From Spirodela intermedia (lineage: Eukaryota; Streptophyta; Magnoliopsida; Alismatales; Araceae), in assembly GCA_902729315.2 (NCBI GenBank), contig LR746268.1, positions 1,543,501 through 1,607,500 on the forward strand: 64,000 nt of DNA, read 5' to 3'. Numbering within the stretch: the first letter of the stretch is position 1; the number at the start of each line of letters is the position of its first letter. This document shows, piece after piece, positions 1 to 11,800 of this stretch. The notes below the pieces were generated by a model that saw nothing but the letters and a program-made list of their open reading frames with translations, was not told the DNA's origin and ran no database searches. The translations under genes and the position numbers were made by a program.

Positions 1-38
1 GAAATTAGGTCCCCGCCAGGTGAGCTGCCACAGTGTAA

Positions 39-3000
39 TTAGAATGCTGCACAGAGGTTAGCCTTCAGATTTGAAGAGTATTCCTGCCGAACTGGGCTGC
101 CCGGCACACAGAGTCTGCTGCGCTTTGGCTCGGAGATCCTCACGTGAGATAGGGCGACGGCCAGCACATCGACGAGGCCATGGTCCTCCGCCTCATCTGA
201 GCTCCCAGAAGAGGAAGCCGAGCTGCCGTCGAGAAGGCGGCTGTCCGACATGACCCACTTAGGCTTGACTCCACATCTGACAATGGGCCCAGATCTAAGA
301 GGAAGCACCTTGGTGGGCCCCTCTGTGTAGAAAAGCATCCAGGGGTGTCCTGCCAAGTGAGAATCACCTTAGCTGAAAAAGAGAGAAGGAAGCAGTATCG
401 GTGTGAAATGCAGGATCGGTGTGAATATCTGCTTACTGAGCACTTCGTCAGCAGTGATCCTTGAAGTAACATCTCTTCTCAGCATCTGACCAGCAAGGTC
501 TCTGGCAAGTTCCGAGACAGACTCCCAGAGCCCGGCGCGGAAATTAAGATCGGCTGTTTTTATGGCTTGGAAAACAGCTTCAAGTGAATCTCCTTGGAAG
601 GGGAGGGTCCCAACGAGGAGCAAGTGTAGGAGAACGCCTGCACCCCAGATGTCCACTTTCTCAGAGTAATGGCCGCATAGAACCTCTGGGGCGACATAGG
701 CCGGACTGCCAGCCATACCAGACAGCTTCTGGCCTGTCGGATTTTAAAATTTTGTCACAAGTGCAAGAAAGAAAGGTTAGCATAACAGTTGAGATCGCTC
801 ATATTGAAGATATTGTTCATATTTTGAAAATATACTGACTGACAAGACATGCCTCCAAGTGCAACGTGACAAAAAGAACAATTTTATTCAAGAGTTTTTT
901 AGGTTGTACAGTATGGCATATTATAGAGATGAAACGCATGAATATGTCTCTTTTGACAAGTACGTAATATGCCTGGCTTTTCATGTAAATAAAAGTTGAT
1001 GGCTGGCAGCACGGAAGCTCCGAATCCACTGTGGTCACCACACGAACTTGTAATCAAGTTCTTAATCTAAAAGTGTGTAGTGTAGGAAGAACATAGATTG
1101 AAGTGTGAAACAGAGAAAAGCAAATAGCATTAAGACTTTCTCTGAGACAATCAAGCAAATAAAGGAAAGAAGTGCATAAAATATTTGGGCTAGAAGAGAG
1201 ATCAACATGACACAAACAAGTTCCCCTTGCTAAGCCATAACAGCTGATGCAAAATGTCAGAAAAGCTAAAGGTGAAAAGGTATAACATACAGGTTCGTCA
1301 ATAGGCAACCAATTAAAAACTACAACAGTCAGTTCTGCTGGGCAGTATCTCTGTAAAAGCACATGCTAATATACGATTATTGATATAAAAATTGGGTGGC
1401 CCACCGCGGCCACCAACCTGCTTCTTCATCCTTCTCATGAAGTAATCAAACCACAATGTTACACATAATATTTCTCGGGCATATGCATTTCTATTAAATA
1501 TATATATATATATATATGTCTATCACTTTCCAGACAGATATGACCTCTGACCACTATTTATTTCTTTTAATGGAATAAGCAATCTCTATCTAGAACATCT
1601 TTATGAACACATGGATCTGACTTGAGAATATGAAAACAAACTCTAGGAATATTCATATCAGTTATGCTGATACATGAAAGAAAATAAACCACTTTTGGCA
1701 AAATAAAACTAGAACCCATTCAGTGGAGCCCGAGGAAATAAACACAATTAGACAAAGGTCATAAGTCTAGGGGAGCCCGTTTAGCTAAACCCATTCAGTG
1801 ACAAAGAAACCGCATCAGTACGCGCACATCCTACATCCATCAAGAATGAAAAAAAACAAAACATACAGTTATTACAGATAAGTGAATTTTTCAATGCTCC
1901 AAGTATGAAACTAGAACAATTGCTTGAGCCATGAACTCCAGAGAGAAACACAACATATCAGATAAAATCAATCACAGGCGAATATCTCCATCACAGTGAA
2001 AAATGCAACCTTTTGCCCATGAGGCGAAGTGCAAAATGGCCATGAGGCATTTCCATGTTTTCTCCTTTTACTCAGAAAGAGAACGCAAACTAATGTAACC
2101 AAGACAAACTTATCATCATTGACCACAATAATGAACTTTTTGAATATTTAATATATACATTAAAAGCAACATTCATATTTTTCACAATACTGTAGCATCA
2201 GATCGTGCTACCACCACAATGCTGATATAGGATAAGAGTAGAAACTGACTATCGAAGTAAATCTAATTACACCATGCATTTTCTGCCCGTTCAAGGCAAC
2301 CGTCACATGCCAGGAAAAAGGTACCAAAAAATGGACAACTTCGTAAGAACCAAGTGCATCCAAGAAAAATAGGAGATCCTGCAATAATCTCATCAAGATC
2401 CATAGCATGGAGCAAACATTTTTAAGAGGGGGCCAGTAAAGGAAGCATTTATTACCATTAGTAACCCGAACGGCCAAACCAAAATCAGCAAGTTTCATCT
2501 TCCCTGATGTTGTCAACAGGATGTTCTCTGGTTTTATGTCTCGGTGTACAACTCCCATATCATGACAATATTTGATGACCAGAATCAGCTCCTTTAATAA
2601 TTTGGCAGCTTTCTGTTCGGAGTAAGTCCCTTCCCGAGTGATCTGATCAAGTAGCCGCCCACCAGAGCACAGCTCCATAATCAAGTAAATGTTATCTGAG
2701 TCATCGTAGACTGCATTCAATGTCACCACACCAGGGTGTCCAGAGAGATGCTGCATAATCTCTACTTCCCGGTGAACAGTTTCCTCCCCATTCTTGGGAA
2801 GTGTCTTGCATGCAAACTCCTCTCCGGTGGCAGTACTTCGGCACAACCTGACAGAACCAAACTTTCCTTGACCAATCTCCCGACCAAGGATATACTCTTT
2901 TTCTAGCTTTTTCTTGCGGCCAATACGAGTGGCGGGCTCGATGCACCCGAGTTTTCTCTTTAGACCCCTTAGAGGTACATCAGAGGATAAAGATGAACCA

Positions 3001-3200
3001 CTGCAAGCAGGGGCTGTCAGCACGACCCCGGTGGTCCGGTAGCCCTGTTTGCAAGGACCATCATGTTCCAAAGAAGTCTTTGGCTCCTCTCGGCACTTCT
3101 TCCGGTCACGGGCAATATCGTCTCCATCAGAGGAAAGTTGAGATCTCAAGGACGAGAACGATGGCCATTTGCCCCCCTTCCTCTTCCTCATCAATTTCAT
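39..3200 (-). CDS. PEPKR2: Serine/threonine protein kinase PEPKR2 (PEP carboxylase kinase-related)
   Basis: Coding exons on the minus strand are 3200..2456, 733..437 and 349..39. They join in frame to 450 residues and end in TAA. The first 100 residues are basic and Ser-rich. The kinase domain starts near residue 103: glycine-rich loop GQGKFGSV (110-117), ATP-binding Lys132 in FACKTL, HRD at 219-221 with DIKPEN, and DFG at 239-241. The second exon supplies the activation segment and APE motif (GSPAYVAPEV), and the third a C-terminal extension ending in AAF that contains SHVRISEPKRSR. The layout and that extension match plant PEPKR2, a relative of PEP carboxylase kinases and CDPKs without EF hands. 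Its substrate is not well established. The start is the first ATG of this frame. Exon 1 could be read through its donor into intron sequence, but GTTACTAATG|gtaataa restores the family sequence. Confidence 0.94.
734..2455 (-). other. Intron 1 of the PEPKR2 gene
   Basis: A 1.7-kb AT-rich intron splits the kinase domain just after the DFG motif. It holds a short TA tract at about 1498..1518. No coding exon, RNA gene or recognisable transposon was seen on either strand. Confidence 0.85.
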
Positions 3201-3960
3201 TTACAAGGATTAGAGGAAAATCTTTGACAGATGCCAACAAAGGGAGAAAAAGAATAGACGTTGGAGTAAGTAAAAATTTCCAGCGGAGGCTGATTTCTAT
3301 CTACAGAAGGGATCGATCCGAAGGTTGCGCGGATCTGCCGATCTTTTATTCAGGGTCAGTGGTATGTTAGACGGCGGCGGGGAGCTACGATGCAAGGGAT
3401 CAGGGCAGGTCGCGGTTGGGGAACGAAGCCAAGAGTGGGAGGAGAAAGCCCTTGAATCTCTTCTTACGTGTCATCGATGCCGCAGTTCTGCGGTGCGATC
3501 CCCCCTCCGCACGGCCGCGACCGCGGAGGAAGAAGACGAAGAGAGAGAACGAGAGAGATCGAAGGAACCAAGAAGAGCGGAGCCAAAAAGAAGATCAAGA
3601 TCAGGGGCAGAGAACGTGATTGGGAACAAGAATCCCTGCAGCCGTCCCCCGCATCCACACAGCGCTGGCGAATGGAGAATGCGGCGACGGCGGCGTCACA
3701 GGTAATGCAGCCCCCGGTGGCGCCGCCATTGCAGGGTAGCGGGGGCCCTTCTGCGCTCCGGGGAAAGATGAGGATGCCGGAAGATGTCTCAGACCCACGC
3801 GCCGAATCTCAAGACCACAAGGACGAAGCATTATTCATTTATTTATATATTATCCAAGAGTATTTTTTATTGGGCCGCCTGATAATGGGCCTTTAAAGCC
3901 CACAAGCTCCACCTGCCACGTCAGAGTCCTGCAATCAGTGGGCCAGCTTGGGACATTGCT
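3201..3960 (-). promoter_or_regulatory. PEPKR2 5' leader and promoter with site II elements
   Basis: The GC-rich stretch 3201..3830 is probably the 5' untranslated leader. It contains an upstream ATG frame of 76 codons on the minus strand (3831..3601). Upstream is a TATA-like run at about 3840..3851, then clustered site II (TGGGCC) motifs at 3871..3876, 3886..3891 and 3939..3944 and an inverted GCCCA at 3898..3902. A CCACGTCA core at about 3917..3924 resembles a bZIP ACGT element. Motif positions are read directly. The transcription start is inferred. Confidence 0.5.
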
Positions 3961-5700
3961 TCATCCTATCTAGAAAATCCCAAAAAATAAAATAGAAGAC
4001 ATTGTGGAGAATATTCGTAGGATTATAATTAAATGTCATCAGAATTTAAGGGAAACCATTATTTTTATGAAAGAGAATATTTGTAAGGATTTTTATGGAG
4101 CTTAAATATAATATTAACATTTATAAAATAATTTTAAATATATATTTAGTATTATATTATTGGACTCATGTGTTTATCAGTCTACTAGGTTAATTATCTA
4201 TTTGCATGCATCTGGAGCAAATAAAAAATGGGATAAATAAAAAGTGAAAATATTGAAAATAATAGCTGAAAATGATCAATAAATATTTAAAATATCTTAT
4301 TAATGGGCTCCATTCATATGGCTATAAATCAAGGCTTCTTCTATGTGTCTCTAATTTCTTATATTTTATATTTAAAATTTTTATAATAAAATATGATTTT
4401 GTTAGATTTTATATGGTAGCAGGATGCCCTTGAGTAGTGGTGAATTGGGTTTTTTTATTAATTCCTCCCTTAAATATTAGGATCTAAGTGATAATATTTT
4501 ATTGATTATTTATGCTAGTTTTGGCATCTAAACAAGTATCATATATGCCAGTTATTCCATGTGTTTTTACTAAATCAAGGCTTTACGTACTTTCACTAGA
4601 TTTAAAAGCCATCTTCTACAAATTATTGACTCCATATTCTAAAGTTGTTGGTTTGTCATTTGGAAGTCTTTGATCCATTCATTGAACCTCCACATTTCTG
4701 GTTGGAGAGAACATTTTTTTATATGTTTCTGATTTTTCTATGGTTTCATGTGATTTTTCTATGGTTGTTTGATAATAATCTAAAATCATTCATTTCGTAG
4801 AGATGAATGACCAGCCTAATGAGTTTACAACATAGATAAAATATGTGGATACTATTCTAAAACTATGCTTAATAAATTCCATAAATCATTTTAGAACATA
4901 TGCAATGGGTACTTTAGAGGGTGACAATAATATTCATTTTACCATTAAAATTATCATTTTTACTATTGATCTTGACTTCATTTAATTCAAGGCTTTCTTC
5001 AATATTAATCATCAAGATCATCAAAATACTTAGTTACCCAATCACAAGCTCTATCAATCTATTCATTCATATGTTATGATCATCATGAAATCATGAGCAC
5101 CTAAAGCCATTAGATTTTTCTTATTCCATAAAAATAATAAATCTAGTATTTTTATATAATAAAATTTATTTTTATAATTTATATTACACATGTAACATTG
5201 ACACGTAATATTAAAAATTATTTTCAGCACTTTCTTTTGAAAATATGCTTCAGCTTTTACTTTTATGCATCTCTTAGAATCCACAAAAATATATATTTTC
5301 TTTTGAATATAAAATAGAAAACCTTAAAAATGTTAAGATAGAAAAATTTACTAAATTAAGCATGAATCCTAATAAATTATTATCATTTTTTTTATAATTA
5401 TTGAATAAAATACTTAAAAGCCTTTGATCCTCGAAGTAGTTAAATGATAAATATGCTGATAGCTTATCTTCGATAAATAATAAAATTATTTATAAATAGA
5501 CCATCCCATTTTTTATTCGAAGTTAGTTAGTCCTCCCTTCAACCAATAACATATATTGATATATTATATTATTAAATAAAGTGGAATATTTTTATATGGG
5601 ATAAATAATATTTTTTATATTTTTACATTCACCAGTTTGTAGAAAAGTGGATGCTAAAAAATATTATTATCATTATTATTTTAAAATGATATTATGAGAT
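3961..5700. other. AT-rich intergenic region between PEPKR2 and PUR7
   Basis: About 1.7 kb of very AT-rich sequence between two divergent genes. A small direct duplication (GATTTTTCTATGGTT, twice near 4725..4765) is visible. No open frame of interest, RNA gene or intact mobile element was found. Confidence 0.7.
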
Positions 5701-5710
5701 GACCCCCTAA

Positions 5711-5721
5711 TATATTTATAT
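5711..5721 (+). promoter_or_regulatory. TATA-like element upstream of PUR7
   Basis: TATATTTATAT lies about 115 bases upstream of the PUR7 ATG, at the change from AT-rich intergenic DNA to GC-rich leader and exon. This spacing suits a core promoter with a short leader. The assignment rests on motif and position only. Confidence 0.35.
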
Positions 5722-5833
5722 CCGAGCCTTCATAGAATAACTCGCTGGTGATGTTTTGGAGAAAGCCACTTCCGTGGGAGGTGGGTTCCCGCGCTAGGGA
5801 GGCGGCGAGCTTGGGTGAGAAGCCGGCGGAGGA

Positions 5834-8800
5834 ATGGCGGCGGGTCCTGGCACAGTGAAGCCCTCTGTCACTCGGCAACCTACCAACATCATCTGCAGGG
5901 CGCCCCTACTCCGCTTTACTCGCGGTCTTGGCATGTCCAACGCCGGTGCTGGGGCCGGCCGCCAATGGGGCGGGAAGATGAGAGCTGTTTCTGCCGCATC
6001 GTCGTCGGGCCAGCCACTCCTCGCCGACGCCGCCCACAGGGAGGAGATTCGCCGGCTCGCGCAGAGCTCCCTATCCAACTGTCTCACGGAAACCCACCTC
6101 GATCTTTCAGTCCCGGGGTTGGGTTCCAAGTCCAGGGGCAAGGTAAGTAGGTTGGTTTCGAATTTCGGAACAGTATCTCTCGTCCGCCCCTGTCGTTGTC
6201 TTTTTCTTTGCGTGTCAATCTCTGGCTGAATCATTTCCTCAAACAGGTGAGGGACATATATGACGCGGGCGATTATTTAGTGTTGGTGACCACCGATAGG
6301 CAGAGCGCTTTCGACAGAGTTCTGGCGTCGATTCCCTTCAAGGGACAGGTGCCCTTTTGCATTTTTTTCTTCCCGAATTTTCGATTCTGCTGATGGTTGA
6401 ATGTCCAGTTTCGTGGTCATCGAAGGAGAAGAAAACACTTCGAATCTTCTTCTAGCGTTCCCTCTCCACGTCCTCAACCTCTACTCGTACATGTTGCCTA
6501 AATTCCAATAAAATTGGTGTATATTATTTATGCCTATTTACAACGGTTTCTCCTTCTTGTTTATTATCTCGAGCAGCCTGAATCGGCCCATTATGTTTGT
6601 AGTCGCTCCAAATTACAAACTTTTCGCGTTGGAGCAAAATCAGCGTTCCTGTTAGACCACAGGTCTATTACATAATTATCATAGGCTATTTAATGCAATT
6701 AATGTGTCGAAGAGACTACATAGACAAGTCTATGCCAATAATGTTCAGACTTAATCAAGGATCTGATCTAAGATTTGAGGCATTCCGAAAAATTGAATTG
6801 GGCGGTCATACGTTCATGTGATGTTGTTCAATGCCATATATTAGTTATTTCTTGGTGTGATCATCTGGTGATGAAATGTCACCGGCCAAAACTTTGTTCT
6901 AGATCCTTTCCACGGGTCTTTTTTCCCTTGTTAGCAGGAGTCGATATGAGATATCCCTGGCATGAGCTTGTTTGGGGATAGATTATCTTTTACTTTGTGT
7001 GCCTTGTTGGACTTCCATCTTGGTTCTCACTGTGAGCCTTTCCTTCTTCAGTACTTGAAATCTTTGATGTTCGAACTTATATTTTTATTGCTAGTGGATC
7101 ATGTTTTCTGTTTCCGGAAAGTTACAGTAAATAGCCGTAGACAAAGACTAACTTGCTGTGTAATTTTCCTTTGTTTCTTTTCCTATCTGATGAACAGAAT
7201 GTGGTTGTTTCAGGTTCTTAATGAGACAAGTCTCTGGTGGTTTGATAAGACTCAAGATATAACTTCCAATGCCATAGTTTGCATTCCTGACCCCAATGTG
7301 ACAATTGCAAAGAAATGCACTGTTTTCCCTGTTGAATTTGTTGGTGAGACAATGCTTTTTTTTTCTTTCTACATCTTACTGTACTTTAATTTTATAATTT
7401 TTAATTAAATTGAAGTTCTGCCTGTCAAATTTTCGTTTATTTTCTATGTGATAAGTAGGTGCTTACCAAACTATGTTACATGTACTCTTAGTACTGGGAA
7501 AGTGGTAAATTTTTTAATGAACTGCGTTCTTTTTGTCTCAAGTATAATTCTTTGAAACGTTATGCTGCTCAGGTCAACATGTTTCCCGGCATCTCTATGG
7601 CACTCTGAAGCTGTTGATATAGCAGTTGTTAGACCTCTCAATTGACTTCTTTTGCGTGACACTGCTGGAATGCTGAATCTCCCTGTATAAAATGAAAGAA
7701 TCATAGGTTGACAAGAACTTTTCTATTCAGGCATTCTTCATCGGTGAAATGAATCAATTTTGAAACTAATGTGCAATGGAGCGCATTACATTGTTTATGT
7801 AATTCCTTGCAATTCAGCATAATGAATTGAATCTTTAGTGATGACCATGGATTTTGTACCAGAGCTTCTTCTCGGGGGTAATGGTGTACTTGATCAATGT
7901 CATGGATGATAAAGTTTTCTTGAAGAAAGAAAGCATACTTGATCGTTATCATGGATGATAAAATTATTGAGAAGAAAGAAGATCGTTTGTAGTACAGATC
8001 AATTAATAATAAATATCATGACCCAATAAGGAAAAAAATGTTCAACTGGAATCACGGAAGTCACAACTTCTTCGTAGTAATTTTCAGAAGAGAGATAACC
8101 AAGCTACTTGGAATTAATCATTGAGATCAACCAGCACTCAGGATGGCAAGGAATTTTAGATGGAATTATTTGCATGGGAGTCTGTATGGAAGTTCTTTTT
8201 GTCAAAGTCCTTTTTTGACCATACGTTCAATGCATATCAGAACGTTTTATTGATAAAGTACTCATAGGAACCATAAAACTACGATGTGAAGCTATCTTAA
8301 TACATTTCATGCACATCCTTCCAATAGCTCAAGGTTGTAAAGGGTTAAAATTTGGAATGTGCGCCTAAGCTATTCAATCATGTACAGACATTGGTTTATA
8401 TACATGTTAATGCTATGTAGGAGACAATTGTTAGTTCCCATAAGGCTTGGTAAGTGTTGGAATGGCCTCACATTGACTGAGACCAATCCTATAATTAAAT
8501 TTATCGGTCTACTCTTCTCTTTTTGATGGCAACTAGTTTATCTTTATTAAGTTATGCTTGAGAATATCAGTCTTATAGGTTTTGGTTTTTGCTTTTTTTC
8601 TTGGGCTCATGATCGCAATCTGTGCCCTACTTTTCTTTGCAGTGAGAGGATTTGTTACTGGTAGTACTGAGACATCATTATGGACGGTCTACAACAAAGG
8701 TATCAGAAATTACTGTGGCAATGTTCTTCCTGAAGGTAAATTTTCATATCCCATTTGTTTCTCATTATGTGTCTGAACATATGTTGTCATTGTTACATTC

Positions 8801-11800
8801 ATCTATAATCGTCTAATTTTCTTTTAGGTATAGTGAAAAATCAGAAGTTACCTGTCAACATTCTCACGCCAACAACAAAAGGCATAGATCATGATGTCCC
8901 AGTGACTCCTAAAGAGGTCTGTGTTTTGAATTAACTTTTTTTGGTTGTTGTTAAAATGTAAATTTCCATAGGAAGACAATTTTTTTTGACTGATTTCGTT
9001 ATTCGTCAATACTAATCTCTTAGTCATGCTTGAAGTCACAAAAGATTGCCGTGAAAAAATATGCTTTTGTTTCGCCCTTTTAAAGAAGTGCTTCTGAAAT
9101 GAATGCATTAAATTGGTTACATATTTTTTTTTTTGCGAACGTTGTTGCAAATCCATATGGAGTTAAGTTTGTTGAAAAGTACTATGTACAGGTCAGGTAT
9201 CATTTGAATTTGAGTAGAACAATCTTTTGCTTAAAAATATATTTTAAGGTGCATCCTATGTAACGAAGAAGCCTTGATGCGTTGAGCAGCATAGAGGCCT
9301 AAGTTGGTTTCGCTCATTAGACAAGGGTTATAGATGCATTATTTCATGGATTCGCATATGCACCAAAATGTGAAGATGAGAATTACATTCACATTACTAT
9401 GCCATTTATGAAGAATGGTCATTTATTGAATGCAGTGGCAAATATTTTTTCTTTATTTTAATTGACTACAATCCTTGTTTCAGAAGTTGTCTTTACTTTT
9501 TTAATTTAAATGTTTTTATGAGAAACACTTCCTTTGGCCTTTCCTAGTTTTATTATCAAAAGTAGGAAATAGCCAATCTAATTTTATAATACAGGCTAAC
9601 ACTTTTACGATTTCAATATTATATGCATGCAGATATATTTTATTAATTTTCAAGTAATGAATATATATATTTTTTTATTTGATATGAATTGTGACATATT
9701 TTAAAATATATTCGAATGGGTTGTGTCTTTTCACTTAGGGTATATGTTTGTCGACTGCACTGCTACAGTTGATGTCTTAAAAATTTTATTCCAAAGTAGA
9801 TCACTAATTTCCGAATGATCCATGTTAATTATCTGTTTCTTTTCCCTTCTGTTCTTAAAATTTAAAGGAATAATCGGAAATTTATTTTTGACCAGTTGAG
9901 GAAGCAAAAACGTTGGTGAGACGGCTGCTTAGATGTCTCCTTTGGAAACCCTTCCTTCACTAAGCTAATTGTCATTCCTGTGAATGCTTCAACTATTTTC
10001 CTGTATGAGAATGTATGCATACACTGTTCTTATTTAGTTGACATTAAATGCTTTATGATAGTTTTCAAGCCACGTTGTCAGTAATGCCTGTTGAGCATCC
10101 TCCTTACGTACTTGTATTCGGGCCTTTGGTATTTGGCCTTCCCTCAAGCTGCCTAGGCAGCCATAATGAGTGGTTCCTTAGGTTTGTATTTACATTTATT
10201 CGTATTTACTCACATGCTGATTGCTGTTAAAGTATTTTTTTATACCTTTAGCATTATCTATAATATTATTTTTGGAAATACGTGCTAACTATAATATTTT
10301 AAATAAAATTAAAAAATATGTTTTTTATTCATATTATTATGAGAACGCTGCTAACAATTCCTTTTGTAGTTTTCCTGTTCATGTGTAAATGAAAAGTTTA
10401 TGATCCTCATTAGTTATCTTTATCAAATAATTTTATTTCTGAAGTTACGTCTTTCTTTTAATGTATATTATAATACCATTTCAGTAAAATAAGTTCAAAT
10501 TTATCTTGCACGTACACACTTTTTGAATGCCTGAATTCCTTTTGGAGTTAACATTCAGATCTGTATTAACCCAAACCTAATACCAAACCTTACTAAATAC
10601 ATGCAAACTTACGACCTAATATATGCAAACTTCATAAAGGAGATAATCAAACCTCTACATTAACCCAAACCTTACTAAATACAGAGCTTGCACAAATCAC
10701 TACAAAATAATTTTCAAAGAACTTACGAGCTCTGTCAGAATGTTGAAGGATGGGTGCAACATGCTTGGAAAGTTCTTTCTGAGCTTGAGAAGATCACTTG
10801 AGGATGTGTGAGTTTTGGAGTTGATTATCTTTTAGGTCTTGAAGTTTTGGATTCATGGAAGCTCCTTTTCTCTGGTAGCTTAAGGAACACTTTAATTCTT
10901 TATTTAATCTCTATTCACAAAATAGCCATATACTAATCCTCTGGCGCTGGATTTGCACATTTGTTCAATTTTGTTTTCATTGACTACTTTCGTGGTTTTT
11001 TGTGTAAGATACTTTTGTTTAACTTATTAGTGCTTTCACCATGTTCCATTAGACGAAAGATGCCTTTCATCTGAAAATTCAAGGTATAAAGATGAAACTC
11101 TGGAAGAAGGGAGCAGAGGGGACAAGGTAGCAGGAAATTGCAGTGATTTGAGTGCAGTTTTGAATGTGAGTCAAAGTGAATACCGGCGATAGACCATGAA
11201 GCTGGGGATGACGATTGTTAAATGGAATATAAATGATTCATGTAAAATAGATGAAATGTTACAGCATTTTGTGGCGCTCTTGTTCGTAGTGTAGAAAGTA
11301 GATGCGATATCTTAACAGTCGGTAGAAGATGCTTTTCTCTGGATTCATGACAAACAGATGCCGCAGATGTTAATTATCAGCTGGTTCTTATCGTGAGATA
11401 GGAAGATTTACTGGAACAAATATTCATAGAAGACCGGAGGAGTGTGACAGAACATCTGTATCAACTTTGTAAAGTACAGTGTGCAAGTTTGAGTATTTTA
11501 TTTGGATCTGATCCGCCCTTTCCATTGTCCACTTTTGGTCATGTTCCATCCCCCTCTAATTTTAACAGGTTCTTGGTGTTCATTATCGCTGAAGGGAGTT
11601 TTCCACCAGTTGAAGGTTTAATATCTTGAAAGTATTATCAATCACTACTATCAATGGTGGCACGATCCTGCAGCTCTGTTGTGGTAGATGGGGGTAGAAA
11701 AATGTACAGAATGGAGTCCGAATGTTTTTATTTTTACTCACAGAAGAAAGTTTTTATTGATCTTCTCCAGAGCTGGAGCAGACTGCTATTGCATACAAAG

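Noticed and set aside
2208-2455. Extension of the PEPKR2 first exon to a stop at 2208
   Set aside because: The extra residues have no kinase character; splicing at 2456 to 733 restores the activation segment NGQKLSGMAGSPAYVAPE.
3325-3896. Several plus-strand frames in the PEPKR2 leader region
   Set aside because: They are Arg/Glu-rich products of GC- and GA-rich leader sequence, with no motif and no splice or promoter support.
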